DNA of 64,000 bases from an uncultured Draconibacterium sp. (GTDB lineage: Bacteria; Bacteroidota; Bacteroidia; Bacteroidales; Prolixibacteraceae). How positions within the stretch are numbered: position 1 is the first letter of the stretch; every line of letters begins with the position of its first letter. The stretch spans positions 930,001 through 994,000 of the forward strand of contig NZ_OY781981.1 of NCBI RefSeq assembly GCF_963677565.1, given 5' to 3'. Shown one piece after another: positions 16,055 through 23,709 of the stretch. The translations under genes and the position numbers were made by a program. A model generated the notes under the pieces. It was given only the letters and a program-made list of their open reading frames with translations. It did no database searches and was not told where the DNA came from.

Positions 16055-16099
16055 AAAGCCGGAGCTGTATTTAAGTAAAGCAGCTCCGGCTTTTGTTTT
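16055..16099 (+). terminator. Intrinsic terminator
   Basis: GCCGGAGCTG (16058-16067), 13-base loop, CAGCTCCGGC (16081-16090), then TTTTGTTTT. A perfect 10-bp stem; it closes the envelope cluster and lies 7 bases beyond the convergent stop at 16106, so it may also serve the other strand. Confidence 0.8.
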
Positions 16100-16105
16100 A
16101 TCTGC

Positions 16106-16876
16106 TTATTGCTCAAAATTCAACGACCAGTCGGGTTGGAACCAACCGGTTACAACTTCCATTTTGCGAAGATGTGGTTGTATATTCCCCCATAACTCGC
16201 TTAGTTTTTCTGTATGGTTTTCCTGGAGTGATGCTTCCAGTTTGCGCATAGACAAGGGACTATCTGCACGATCCATAACAATCCAGCAGGGAGAATCATA
16301 ACCCATAGAAACGGTGTATAAATCCCAGCTCCATTCTTCATCTATGTTCTCACTGAATTCGATGTATTTTTTCACGGCCTCAGCCATTTCTTTTTGATGG
16401 CCGGCTTTTAAATAGAAAAAAGTCCATTCGCAATACCTGTTGTCTCTTGTTTGCATTTCGGCACCGTCGCGGTGGTACGACAAGTCTTTTTCCCAGTGGA
16501 TAATTGTTTCGCGCGTGGTAGAGAGATCACGGAATTTTGCTTCACCATTGTATCCATCTTCTTTCATTTTGTTGGATAACTCGGTCATTTTTGCAAACAT
16601 TTGGTCAAGGGCTGAAAAATTATCGAAAGGTACTACCCAGTAAAAAGAGCTGACGTCGGTTGAATAGGTGAATATTGGCACTTCGAATTCAAATTTTTTC
16701 CAGAGGTCAATCGCCTCTTGCTGTGCATCACTAAAAGCCGGTAAGTCGGCAGGTTGAACAAACTCTTCAAATACTAAAAAATTTTCGGGCATGGCAGGTG
16801 CTTCCTGCGCTTGTGTTTGAAGCGAAACAATTCCCATAAATAGGAATAGACAAACAAAAATTCCTGTTGCTTTCAT
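16106..16876 (-). CDS. Exported protein, unknown
   Basis: 256 residues. Signal peptide MKATGIFVCLFLFMGIVSLQTQAQ. The mature part is rich in Trp, Phe and acidic residues and has two similar halves (FYWVVPFDNFSALDQMFAKM at about 78-97 and CEWTFFYLKAGHQKEMAEAVKKY at about 148-170), which look like repeated ferredoxin-like alpha/beta units of the dimeric-barrel type. I do not recognise the family. It is convergent with the envelope cluster. Confidence 0.65.
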   Translation of the reverse strand: MKATGIFVCLFLFMGIVSLQTQAQEAPAMPENFLVFEEFVQPADLPAFSDAQQEAIDLWKKFEFEVPIFTYSTDVSSFYWVVPFDNFSALDQMFAKMTELSNKMKEDGYNGEAKFRDLSTTRETIIHWEKDLSYHRDGAEMQTRDNRYCEWTFFYLKAGHQKEMAEAVKKYIEFSENIDEEWSWDLYTVSMGYDSPCWIVMDRADSPLSMRKLEASLQENHTEKLSELWGNIQPHLRKMEVVTGWFQPDWSLNFEQ

Positions 16877-17157
16877 TTTGGTTAATTTTATGGATTTATG
16901 TTTCCCTGTACGTAATTAGTTGAAATTGGTTATCATAGTGTGTTTTGATGTAACAAATATCGTAAACCACTAATCAGTAGCATCTTATCTTTAATCCTTT
17001 AACCAAAGTCGTTTATCGAATTAATTCAGCTTGTTGTCGAAATCTTTTCGAAAAATGGATGATACTCACAATTTTTGTATCGAATTACGGGAAACTTAAA
17101 AATTAAGAATTCCGTTTAAGCCATAAATAAATTGAACAGACCAAAACTACAACAACT

Positions 17158-18267
17158 ATGTCATCATCACGCTTGTATTACATCGACAACCTCCGCATTT
17201 TTCTTATTTCCTTAGTTGTATTATTACATTTTAACATCACTTATGGAGCTCCGGGCGATTGGTATTACAACGAATCGGAAGCCGGATTCCCCGAAATTAT
17301 TATTCAAACCATGTTTAATATGACTAATCAGGCCTTTTTTATGGGCATGTTCTTTTTTATCTCGGCGTATTTTACAGTGGCCTCTTTAAAACGTAAATCA
17401 ACTGGCCGATTTTTAAAAGATCGTCTCGTACGCCTGGGCATCCCACTTGTCGTTTTTTATTTCTTTTTGAGTCCGGTAACCAACTTCATTCACTATTATT
17501 TTATCAAACACGAAGCAGTTACCTTTGTCGGTTTTCTTACCGATCCTCCGTCCTGGGGATTTGGTCCGATGTGGTTTGTAGAAACCTTGTTGATTTTTAC
17601 CGTAATTTATCTCCTGCTTTTTAACCGGGAGAGAACGATAAAGATGAACTATCCCGGAACCATTAAGCTGTTGCTGAGTGCACTACTTATTGGATTAAGC
17701 CAGTTTATTATCCGAATTTGGTTACCTGTAGGATGGAGTTTACCTCATACCGGATTACAGTTTCCGTTTTTTGTGCAGTACATCGTAATGCTTGTTTTTG
17801 GCGTTATCGCGTATAACAATAACTGGCTCGAAGCGATAAGCTTTAAAAGTGCCAAACACTGGTTTATTTTTGCACAAGTTATGATCTGGTTGGTATTGCC
17901 GGTAATGCTCTATATCGGCGGACAAAATGGTGGTGCAGAAGCCTTTGTGGGTGGTGGAACCTGGCAGAGTTTTGCATGGGCCATTTGGGAACAATTGGTT
18001 TGTGTGGCCATGATTATTGGTTTGTTAGGAATCGGTAAAAGATATTTCAATAAGCAGGGAGCTTTGGCGCGACAACTTTCAAATAGTGCTTACGGTGTTT
18101 ATATTATTCATACCCCTGTAATTGTTGGATTAAGTGCCCTTTTTGTAAACTGGCAGAGCATTAATCAATTAGTGAAATTTATTGTTCTGGCGCCGGTAGC
18201 TTTGTTAGTGTGTTTTACAGTGGCCTGGACGATTAGGCAAGTGCCGGGCGTTAAAAAAGTAGTGTAA
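17158..18267 (+). CDS. Acyltransferase 3 family membrane protein
   Basis: 369 residues with about ten membrane helices. It starts with RLYYIDNLRIFLISLVVLLHF, where the final histidine matches the conserved catalytic His of acyltransferase family 3 (OpgC/OafA-like), and continues with the FFISAYFT helix and FLKDRLVRLGIPL. Family members O-acylate glycans, lipids or peptides on the periplasmic side. The following alpha/beta hydrolase lipoprotein starts 66 bases downstream on the same strand, so an acylation/deacylation pair is possible; that link is inference. Confidence 0.85.
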   Translation: MSSSRLYYIDNLRIFLISLVVLLHFNITYGAPGDWYYNESEAGFPEIIIQTMFNMTNQAFFMGMFFFISAYFTVASLKRKSTGRFLKDRLVRLGIPLVVFYFFLSPVTNFIHYYFIKHEAVTFVGFLTDPPSWGFGPMWFVETLLIFTVIYLLLFNRERTIKMNYPGTIKLLLSALLIGLSQFIIRIWLPVGWSLPHTGLQFPFFVQYIVMLVFGVIAYNNNWLEAISFKSAKHWFIFAQVMIWLVLPVMLYIGGQNGGAEAFVGGGTWQSFAWAIWEQLVCVAMIIGLLGIGKRYFNKQGALARQLSNSAYGVYIIHTPVIVGLSALFVNWQSINQLVKFIVLAPVALLVCFTVAWTIRQVPGVKKVV

Positions 18268-18333
18268 AAAGAACGTAACAGAACCGACCATATAAAGACC
18301 AATAAACTTACTTTTTCAAAATAAAACAGAACA

Positions 18334-19287
18334 ATGAATAAACGTCTGATCTATTTTTTCCTGGTTTTGCTTATTGCAGGTTGCAAGAATCCCGGAGGAG
18401 AATTTCTTTTTATTGAACCCAACGAAACAGATGCTTTTCAATTCCCCTATTTTCTATTTATTCCTAACGGGGTGACGGAAAATGAAAAGACATTTGTAAT
18501 TGTTGAGCCCAATAATTCAGGGTTTGCCGATGATGATTTGCAAAAGCATATTAAAAAGGCCGAACGAACTGCAACACTCGATTATTATCTGGGCAACTAC
18601 GTAGCAAGAAAGTTCAATTGTCCGCTGGTAGTTCCGGTATTTCCACGCTCGAAAACAAACTGGAAGATCTATACCCATGCTCTCGATCGGGATGTAATGT
18701 TGCAAAAGGAATCGCCCTTACAACGGATTGACCTGCAACTCATCGAAATGTTTAAGCATGCACAAACGATCTTAAAAGACAAGAATATTTCATCGCATGA
18801 TCAATTTCTGCTTACCGGATTTTCTGCTTCCGGAACTTTTGCCAACCGTTTTACACTGCTTCACCCCGATTGGGTTTGTGCTGTCGCAGCTGGCGGACTC
18901 AACGGATTATTAATGCTTCCTGAAGATAAACTGGAGCAGAAAACACTGAATTATCCGATTGGTACCAACGACATAGAAAAGCTTACTGGTAGGGCTTTTC
19001 AGAAAGACAGATTTTTAAAAACGCCGCAGTTTTATTTTATGGGACAGCTCGATGATAATGATGCCGTACCCTATGACGACGCGTTTTCACAACCTGAAAG
19101 GGAACAGATTTTGAACCTTTTGGGAGAAGAAATGCTCCCTGAACGCTGGAAAAAATGTAATCACTTGTATAAGGAATTAAAGGTTAATGCCGACATTCGA
19201 CTATACGAAGGCATTGGCCATAAACATCCCGAGGAAATAAAGAACGATGTTGTGCAGTTTTTCGATGAGATTATATTTCAAAATTAA
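18334..19287 (+). CDS. Alpha/beta hydrolase lipoprotein
   Basis: 317 residues. Lipoprotein signal to LLIAGC17. The nucleophile elbow is GFS164ASG; the likely catalytic His is in GIGHKH near 298, and an acid residue lies in GQLDDNDAV. The fold resembles poly(3-hydroxybutyrate)-depolymerase and esterase-type hydrolases rather than lipases with a large lid. Anchored in the envelope, it would cut esters in the periplasm. It follows the acyltransferase gene by 66 bases. Confidence 0.75.
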   Translation: MNKRLIYFFLVLLIAGCKNPGGEFLFIEPNETDAFQFPYFLFIPNGVTENEKTFVIVEPNNSGFADDDLQKHIKKAERTATLDYYLGNYVARKFNCPLVVPVFPRSKTNWKIYTHALDRDVMLQKESPLQRIDLQLIEMFKHAQTILKDKNISSHDQFLLTGFSASGTFANRFTLLHPDWVCAVAAGGLNGLLMLPEDKLEQKTLNYPIGTNDIEKLTGRAFQKDRFLKTPQFYFMGQLDDNDAVPYDDAFSQPEREQILNLLGEEMLPERWKKCNHLYKELKVNADIRLYEGIGHKHPEEIKNDVVQFFDEIIFQN

Positions 19288-19471
19288 AAACCACCATTCA
19301 ACTGATTCTGTTACATTAAAACAGTGTGTGCTTTAAATTCCTTCTTGAAGAAACCAATAAACTGCAGATATTGACCGGATTATTAAACTATTTCTGATCT
19401 CAGATTGTAATATGATGGTAAGCCTTTTTAAGAAGTCATTCGTGTTGACATCATCAGGTAAAGAGAAAAAT

Positions 19472-19783
19472 ATGTTTGCAGTAATCTATTCATTTGAAGT
19501 AAAACAAGACAGGAAGAATGATTTTGAAAACTCCTGGCGGGAATTAACCCGATTGATATTCAAATATGAAGGTAGCTTTGGTTCGAGGTTGCATAAAGAA
19601 AGCGAACATAGATACATTGCTTACGCAGTTTGGCCGGACAGGGAAACATGGGCAAACTCAGGCGACAAACTTCCCGAAGAAGCAAATGAAGTCAGGCGGA
19701 TGATGATAGAATCGTGTAAAGAAATTAAAACAATACATGAACTCAGCATGGTCGACGACATGTTAGATGAGAACAGGAGGTAA
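19472..19783 (+). CDS. ABM-domain (monooxygenase-fold) protein
   Basis: 103 residues from the ATG at 19472; the earlier in-frame ATG at 19412 adds an atypical 20-residue extension. A single antibiotic-biosynthesis-monooxygenase-like ferredoxin fold: MFAVIYSFEVKQDRKNDFENSWRELTRLI, SFGSRLHKES, YIAYAVWPDRETW. Proteins of this type form dimeric barrels; function varies and is often unknown. It stands alone. Confidence 0.7.
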   Translation: MFAVIYSFEVKQDRKNDFENSWRELTRLIFKYEGSFGSRLHKESEHRYIAYAVWPDRETWANSGDKLPEEANEVRRMMIESCKEIKTIHELSMVDDMLDENRR

Positions 19784-19896
19784 TTCACCTCAACTAACTT
19801 TTAGGTATTCACCTGCTCCTCATTACAAACGACGGGCAGAGTAGAACTTAACAACCCATTAACCTCAATACCCCTTTAATACAATCACTTTTTTGT

Positions 19897-19904
19897 TATT
19901 TTTG
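19897..19904 (+). promoter_or_regulatory. -7 promoter element before the PQQ-propeller gene
   Basis: TATTTTTG matches TAnnTTTG, 25 bases upstream of the ATG at 19930. Confidence 0.45.
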
Positions 19905-19929
19905 AGAAAAACCATTTTATTATCTCGTT

Positions 19930-21219
19930 ATGCAAAATCGACTTATTCTAGCCGTATTTACATTTATTTTAGTGAGCTGTTCGCAGCAAAAAAGTAGCAA
20001 CTGGCCGCAATACCTTGGCCCCGACAGAAATGCCACCATCAGCGATGAAGGTATACTGCGCGAGTGGCCTGAAGCCGGTCCGAACAAAGCCTGGGAGTTC
20101 CCACTTGGTCCCGGTTTTGGTGGAGCTGCAGTATATAACGACGAGGTGTTTCTGCTCGATCGCATAAAAGGCGAAAGCGATGTGTTACGTTGCATCGACC
20201 TGGAAACAGGAACCGAAAAATGGAACTATACTTACGAGGCAGAAGGCGAATTGCCCTACCCGGGATCGCGGGCAGTGCCTGTGGTTGACGATAACTATGT
20301 GTGGAGTGTTGGTCCGCACGGGCACTTTCATTGTATCGATAAAAAAACGCATCAGCCAGTTTGGTCGCACGATTTGTTAGGCGATTACGGTGGCGAACTT
20401 GATAACTGGGGCTTTTCAGTGTCGCCCATTGTTACCGGCGATTTGGTAATTGTGGCTCCACAAGGCGAAAAAGCCGGAGTAGTTGCCTACAACAAACTCA
20501 GTGGCGACGTGGTTTGGGAAAGCCGCAGGTTAACAGGCTACCGTTTTCATGTGTCGCCAATATTGGGGAACTATGGCGGTATCGAGCAGGTAATTATGAC
20601 CAGCTCGTGTGTTAAAGGCGATGGATTTACCACCGATGAGGTAGTTTCTTTTGAAGTAAAAACCGGCAAAGAACTATGGAGCTACAAAGGCTTTGATTCT
20701 TTTGCCTGCATTGCACCGCCTGTTGCGGTTGACGACACCCATTTGCTGCTCACCTCGTGCGCCTACAAAGATGCCTACGATCCGGTGACTATTCTGCTGG
20801 AAGTAAATCCGGATGGCGAAGCATACAGCTTTAACGAACTTTTCAGAACTGAGGAAGCCGGCTGTAAAATGCACCCTCCGGTTGTGATTGGCGAGCATAT
20901 TTACCTGAATAACAACCACCGTGTAAACGAAATGGCGTGTTTAAACTGGCAGGGCGAACGTTGCTGGCCTCAAAAATCAGCACCTGGATTTGAACTTGGA
21001 GCCATCATCATGATCGACGGAATGATCATCAACCAGAACGGTAAAAACGGAGATCTGCACCTGATCGATCCTACACCCGAAGGGTACAAAGAAGTGGGTA
21101 AAGCCTCGTTTTTTACCATGAAAGGTTCACAAGCGTGGGCACCAATGGCCTATGCCGACGGCAAACTACTGGCCCGCGATAACGAAAAGCTGGTTTGTGT
21201 GGAGTTAAAGGAGTTGTAA
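19930..21219 (+). CDS. PQQ-like beta-propeller lipoprotein
   Basis: 429 residues. Lipoprotein signal to FILVSC17. Then W-x-x-L-GPDRNATISDEG...WPEAGPNKAWEFPLGPGFGGAAV and repeated propeller blades with Asp-Gly and Trp (LETGTEKWNY, KTHQPVWSHDLL, KLSGDVVWESRRL, KTGKELWSYKGF). Such proteins resemble the PQQ-dependent dehydrogenase propeller and BamB, but lack a clear quinone-binding catalytic site; many are of unknown function. Located in the envelope by its lipid anchor. Confidence 0.85.
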   Translation: MQNRLILAVFTFILVSCSQQKSSNWPQYLGPDRNATISDEGILREWPEAGPNKAWEFPLGPGFGGAAVYNDEVFLLDRIKGESDVLRCIDLETGTEKWNYTYEAEGELPYPGSRAVPVVDDNYVWSVGPHGHFHCIDKKTHQPVWSHDLLGDYGGELDNWGFSVSPIVTGDLVIVAPQGEKAGVVAYNKLSGDVVWESRRLTGYRFHVSPILGNYGGIEQVIMTSSCVKGDGFTTDEVVSFEVKTGKELWSYKGFDSFACIAPPVAVDDTHLLLTSCAYKDAYDPVTILLEVNPDGEAYSFNELFRTEEAGCKMHPPVVIGEHIYLNNNHRVNEMACLNWQGERCWPQKSAPGFELGAIIMIDGMIINQNGKNGDLHLIDPTPEGYKEVGKASFFTMKGSQAWAPMAYADGKLLARDNEKLVCVELKEL

Positions 21220-21251
21220 ATGTCAATGGCGGTGTTCCATATAAAGCAGTT

Positions 21252-22535
21252 TTACCTCGTCTTCGGAAAGCGTTTCTCCGACCAGATCATTAGTAAAATA
21301 GCAAAAAACAGCAGCACAACTCCTGTGGCATAGGTATAACTAAACCCTGCCCATTCGTATAATTTTATTCCGATAACAGGAGCCAGCAGCGCACGTACTC
21401 CGGTTAAAAACAGGTGTACACTCTGGTAGTCGGCCGCTTCGTCGGGTTGGCAAAAGTACGAGCTGCCAATGCCCCACAAAATAGGCATGCTTCCCATAAA
21501 CAGTCCATTAAAAAGAACGGCCACCATTAGCATGTAGTAAATTTTAATGCCATACACTTCGGTGTAGCCGTTGTAGTATTCGGTTAATGCGGTAAACAGG
21601 ATAAACAGCAGCAGCGAGCCAAAAGTAATGATGGCAAAACGGCGCGGATCGCGTTTACCAATTACTTTTCCAAAAAAGGGAAGAAAGGCAATGGCAACCA
21701 GGTTAAACGCATTTTTATAAAAGGCCACACTCGAATAATTTAAGTGCAGGGCACGTTCGTAAAAAATGGTAATTACAGCGTGGGTGCTCATCCAGGCAAA
21801 ACCGTAAATCATAAATCCCATTTCAAGGTGGCGGAATGATTTATTGAATTTCAGAATCTGGAAAATCCGTATAAACGATTGGTGCAGCGATTTCCATAAG
21901 GGCGTATCGATAATTTCTTCCTTTTGAACGAATTTTATTTTAGTAAGCTGGAAAACAGAGATCATGGCCAGAATACCAACAATGGGGTAGAATATTTTGT
22001 AGGAATTTGGATTGATGTCGAGCAATAATCCGGCGACAAAAGTAGAAAGCAGCATGGCCACTTTTTGTATGGTAACAGAATAGCCAAACAACCGCCCAAA
22101 ATTCTCGTGCCGATAGTTGCCCTTCAAATACTGGTTTACGGAGGGAATTACAACAATACGCGTAATAAAATAGAAGAGAAATATACTGAGAAAAAGGGTG
22201 TGGTAAATAGGTGGCAGTCCTTTTTGGTGACTCACATCGGGGAAAAAGGCCAGTCCAACCAGTGGTAATTTCGAAACAACGGCAATGGTGCGCAACAATA
22301 CCTTGCGGTTGGTATAGCGGCGCAGGATTTCGTTGGCTACCATGGCAAATAAAAATACCACCATGTTAAACTGAAACAGAAAAGCCAGCTGTACATTGCT
22401 TCCCTTTAGCGACTTAATAAAGATAAACTCCGTAAGCAACAAGGCTCCGGCAGCAATCCCTTCAATACCGCTGTAAAACAAATGCAGCTTCAGGGTACGG
22501 CTTTCCTGCGGGTTTAAATCGTTAAAAATTCGCAT
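21252..22535 (-). CDS. MFS transporter
   Basis: 427 residues and about 12 membrane helices, two halves separated by a cytoplasmic loop near 200-220 (KIKFVQKEEIIDTPLWKSLHQSF). The motif FFGKVIGKRDPRR between helices resembles the MFS cytoplasmic loop signature G-x-x-x-D-R. It begins 93 bases after the stop of the activase gene and is likely the last gene of the hypD module. The cargo could be hydroxyproline, proline or a product, but the sequence does not show which. Confidence 0.8.
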   Translation of the reverse strand: MRIFNDLNPQESRTLKLHLFYSGIEGIAAGALLLTEFIFIKSLKGSNVQLAFLFQFNMVVFLFAMVANEILRRYTNRKVLLRTIAVVSKLPLVGLAFFPDVSHQKGLPPIYHTLFLSIFLFYFITRIVVIPSVNQYLKGNYRHENFGRLFGYSVTIQKVAMLLSTFVAGLLLDINPNSYKIFYPIVGILAMISVFQLTKIKFVQKEEIIDTPLWKSLHQSFIRIFQILKFNKSFRHLEMGFMIYGFAWMSTHAVITIFYERALHLNYSSVAFYKNAFNLVAIAFLPFFGKVIGKRDPRRFAIITFGSLLLFILFTALTEYYNGYTEVYGIKIYYMLMVAVLFNGLFMGSMPILWGIGSSYFCQPDEAADYQSVHLFLTGVRALLAPVIGIKLYEWAGFSYTYATGVVLLFFAILLMIWSEKRFPKTR

Positions 22536-22628
22536 GTTTAGTATAAGGCTGCAAATGTAAAAATGTTTAGGGAAAAGCGTGTTATGTAGAATTTGTAGTT
22601 CGGCTCATCCGTAAATTTCAATAAGCAT

Positions 22629-23537
22629 TTATCCACCAATCTCAACCTCAATACCGTATTTTTCGAATATGGCAATCGCCCTGTTTTGTTCCTCTTCGGT
22701 GGGCTCTTCCATATTGAACTCGTTGTATTTCGACCCCAGCTTATTGTATTTATTAACCGCAATATTGTGGTATGGCAACAAGTTTACCACCGGTTTTTTG
22801 CCCGGTAATGCGGCAATAAATTCCGCCATTTCGGTAACCGTATTGTGGTCGGCATTTACATTGCGGATAAACGGTACACGAATATTGATTTCTGCTCCGC
22901 TTTCGGCAAGCAACCTCAGGTTTCTCAGGATAAGCTTGTTGCTTACACCCGTCCATTTTTTATGCTTCGCCTCATCCATCAGCTTTAGGTCGAACAGGAA
23001 AAGCTCGGTCTTTTTAGCTACTTCCAGCAAAGTGTCGGTGTCGGCAAATCCGCAGGTATCAACGGTTCGGTGCAGCTTACTTTCGCCACAGGCATCGAGC
23101 ATCTGCATCAGAAACTCCGGATGCATCAGCGGTTCACCACCCGAAAACGTAACGCCCCCATTCGATTGCTCGATGTGTACACGTTCGCGCTCGATGATCT
23201 GCATAAGCTCGTCAATCTCGTACGTGCGCCCCGACATTTCGATGGCTTTCGTTGGGCATACATCGGCACAAATACCACAAAGGGTACAGGCCTGGTAGTC
23301 GGTAACAATTCCTTTTGGCGTAAGTGTCAGCGCATCTTCCGGGCACATGTTTACACACTCCTGCGCCCCGATACATTTCGACTCGGTATACAGCTTTTGT
23401 ACACCCGGCGACTGGCTTTCGGGGTTATGGCACCATTTGCAGATCAACGGGCATCCCTTCATAAACAGGGTAATGCGAATACCCGGGCCATCGTTAATGG
23501 CGTATCGTTTTATATCGAATATTAATGATTGATTCAT
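22629..23537 (-). CDS. Glycyl-radical-enzyme activase (radical SAM)
   Basis: 302 residues. Radical SAM cluster KGC29PLIC33KWC36HNPES, the C-x3-C-x2-C motif of PFL-type activases; then a ferredoxin-like insert with cysteines between 55 and 94 (CIGAQECVNMCPED and CTLCGICADVC) that holds extra [4Fe-4S] clusters, and GGVTFSGGEPLMHPEF for SAM binding. It makes the glycyl radical on its partner enzyme by abstracting hydrogen from a glycine. The partner is the hypD gene upstream on the same strand, 172 bases away across a palindromic element. Confidence 0.9.
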   Translation of the reverse strand: MNQSLIFDIKRYAINDGPGIRITLFMKGCPLICKWCHNPESQSPGVQKLYTESKCIGAQECVNMCPEDALTLTPKGIVTDYQACTLCGICADVCPTKAIEMSGRTYEIDELMQIIERERVHIEQSNGGVTFSGGEPLMHPEFLMQMLDACGESKLHRTVDTCGFADTDTLLEVAKKTELFLFDLKLMDEAKHKKWTGVSNKLILRNLRLLAESGAEINIRVPFIRNVNADHNTVTEMAEFIAALPGKKPVVNLLPYHNIAVNKYNKLGSKYNEFNMEEPTEEEQNRAIAIFEKYGIEVEIGG

Positions 23538-23564
23538 TTTAAATGTTTACCAAGTAATTGTTGC

Positions 23565-23683
23565 ATACCCCCCGTTTCCGCCGGACCTTCTTCGAAGTCT
23601 CCGGCTCCAACTGTCCCCCTAATTTAGGGGGACAGTGGAGGCCGCAAGCTCCGTTGACGGAGCGAGGCCGAAACGGGGGGTAT
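23565..23683. repeat. MITE-like palindromic element
   Basis: The ends are perfect 14-bp inverted repeats: ATACCCCCCGTTTC (23565-23578) and its complement at 23670-23683. Inside lie a second strong hairpin (CTGTCCCCCTAA / TTAGGGGGACAG, about 23616-23640) and GCTCCG-TTGA-CGGAGC (about 23649-23664). Total length 119 bp, no coding capacity. It separates hypD from its activase gene, so in RNA it would fold strongly and could affect expression of the downstream genes. Confidence 0.7.
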
Positions 23684-23709
23684 TTATAACTTTATCCTCG
23701 CGGGCTTTA

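Noticed and set aside
18334..19287. Lipase or polyhydroxybutyrate depolymerase as a firm name
   Set aside because: Only the GFSASG elbow and a C-terminal His are clear, so a general alpha/beta hydrolase call is safer.
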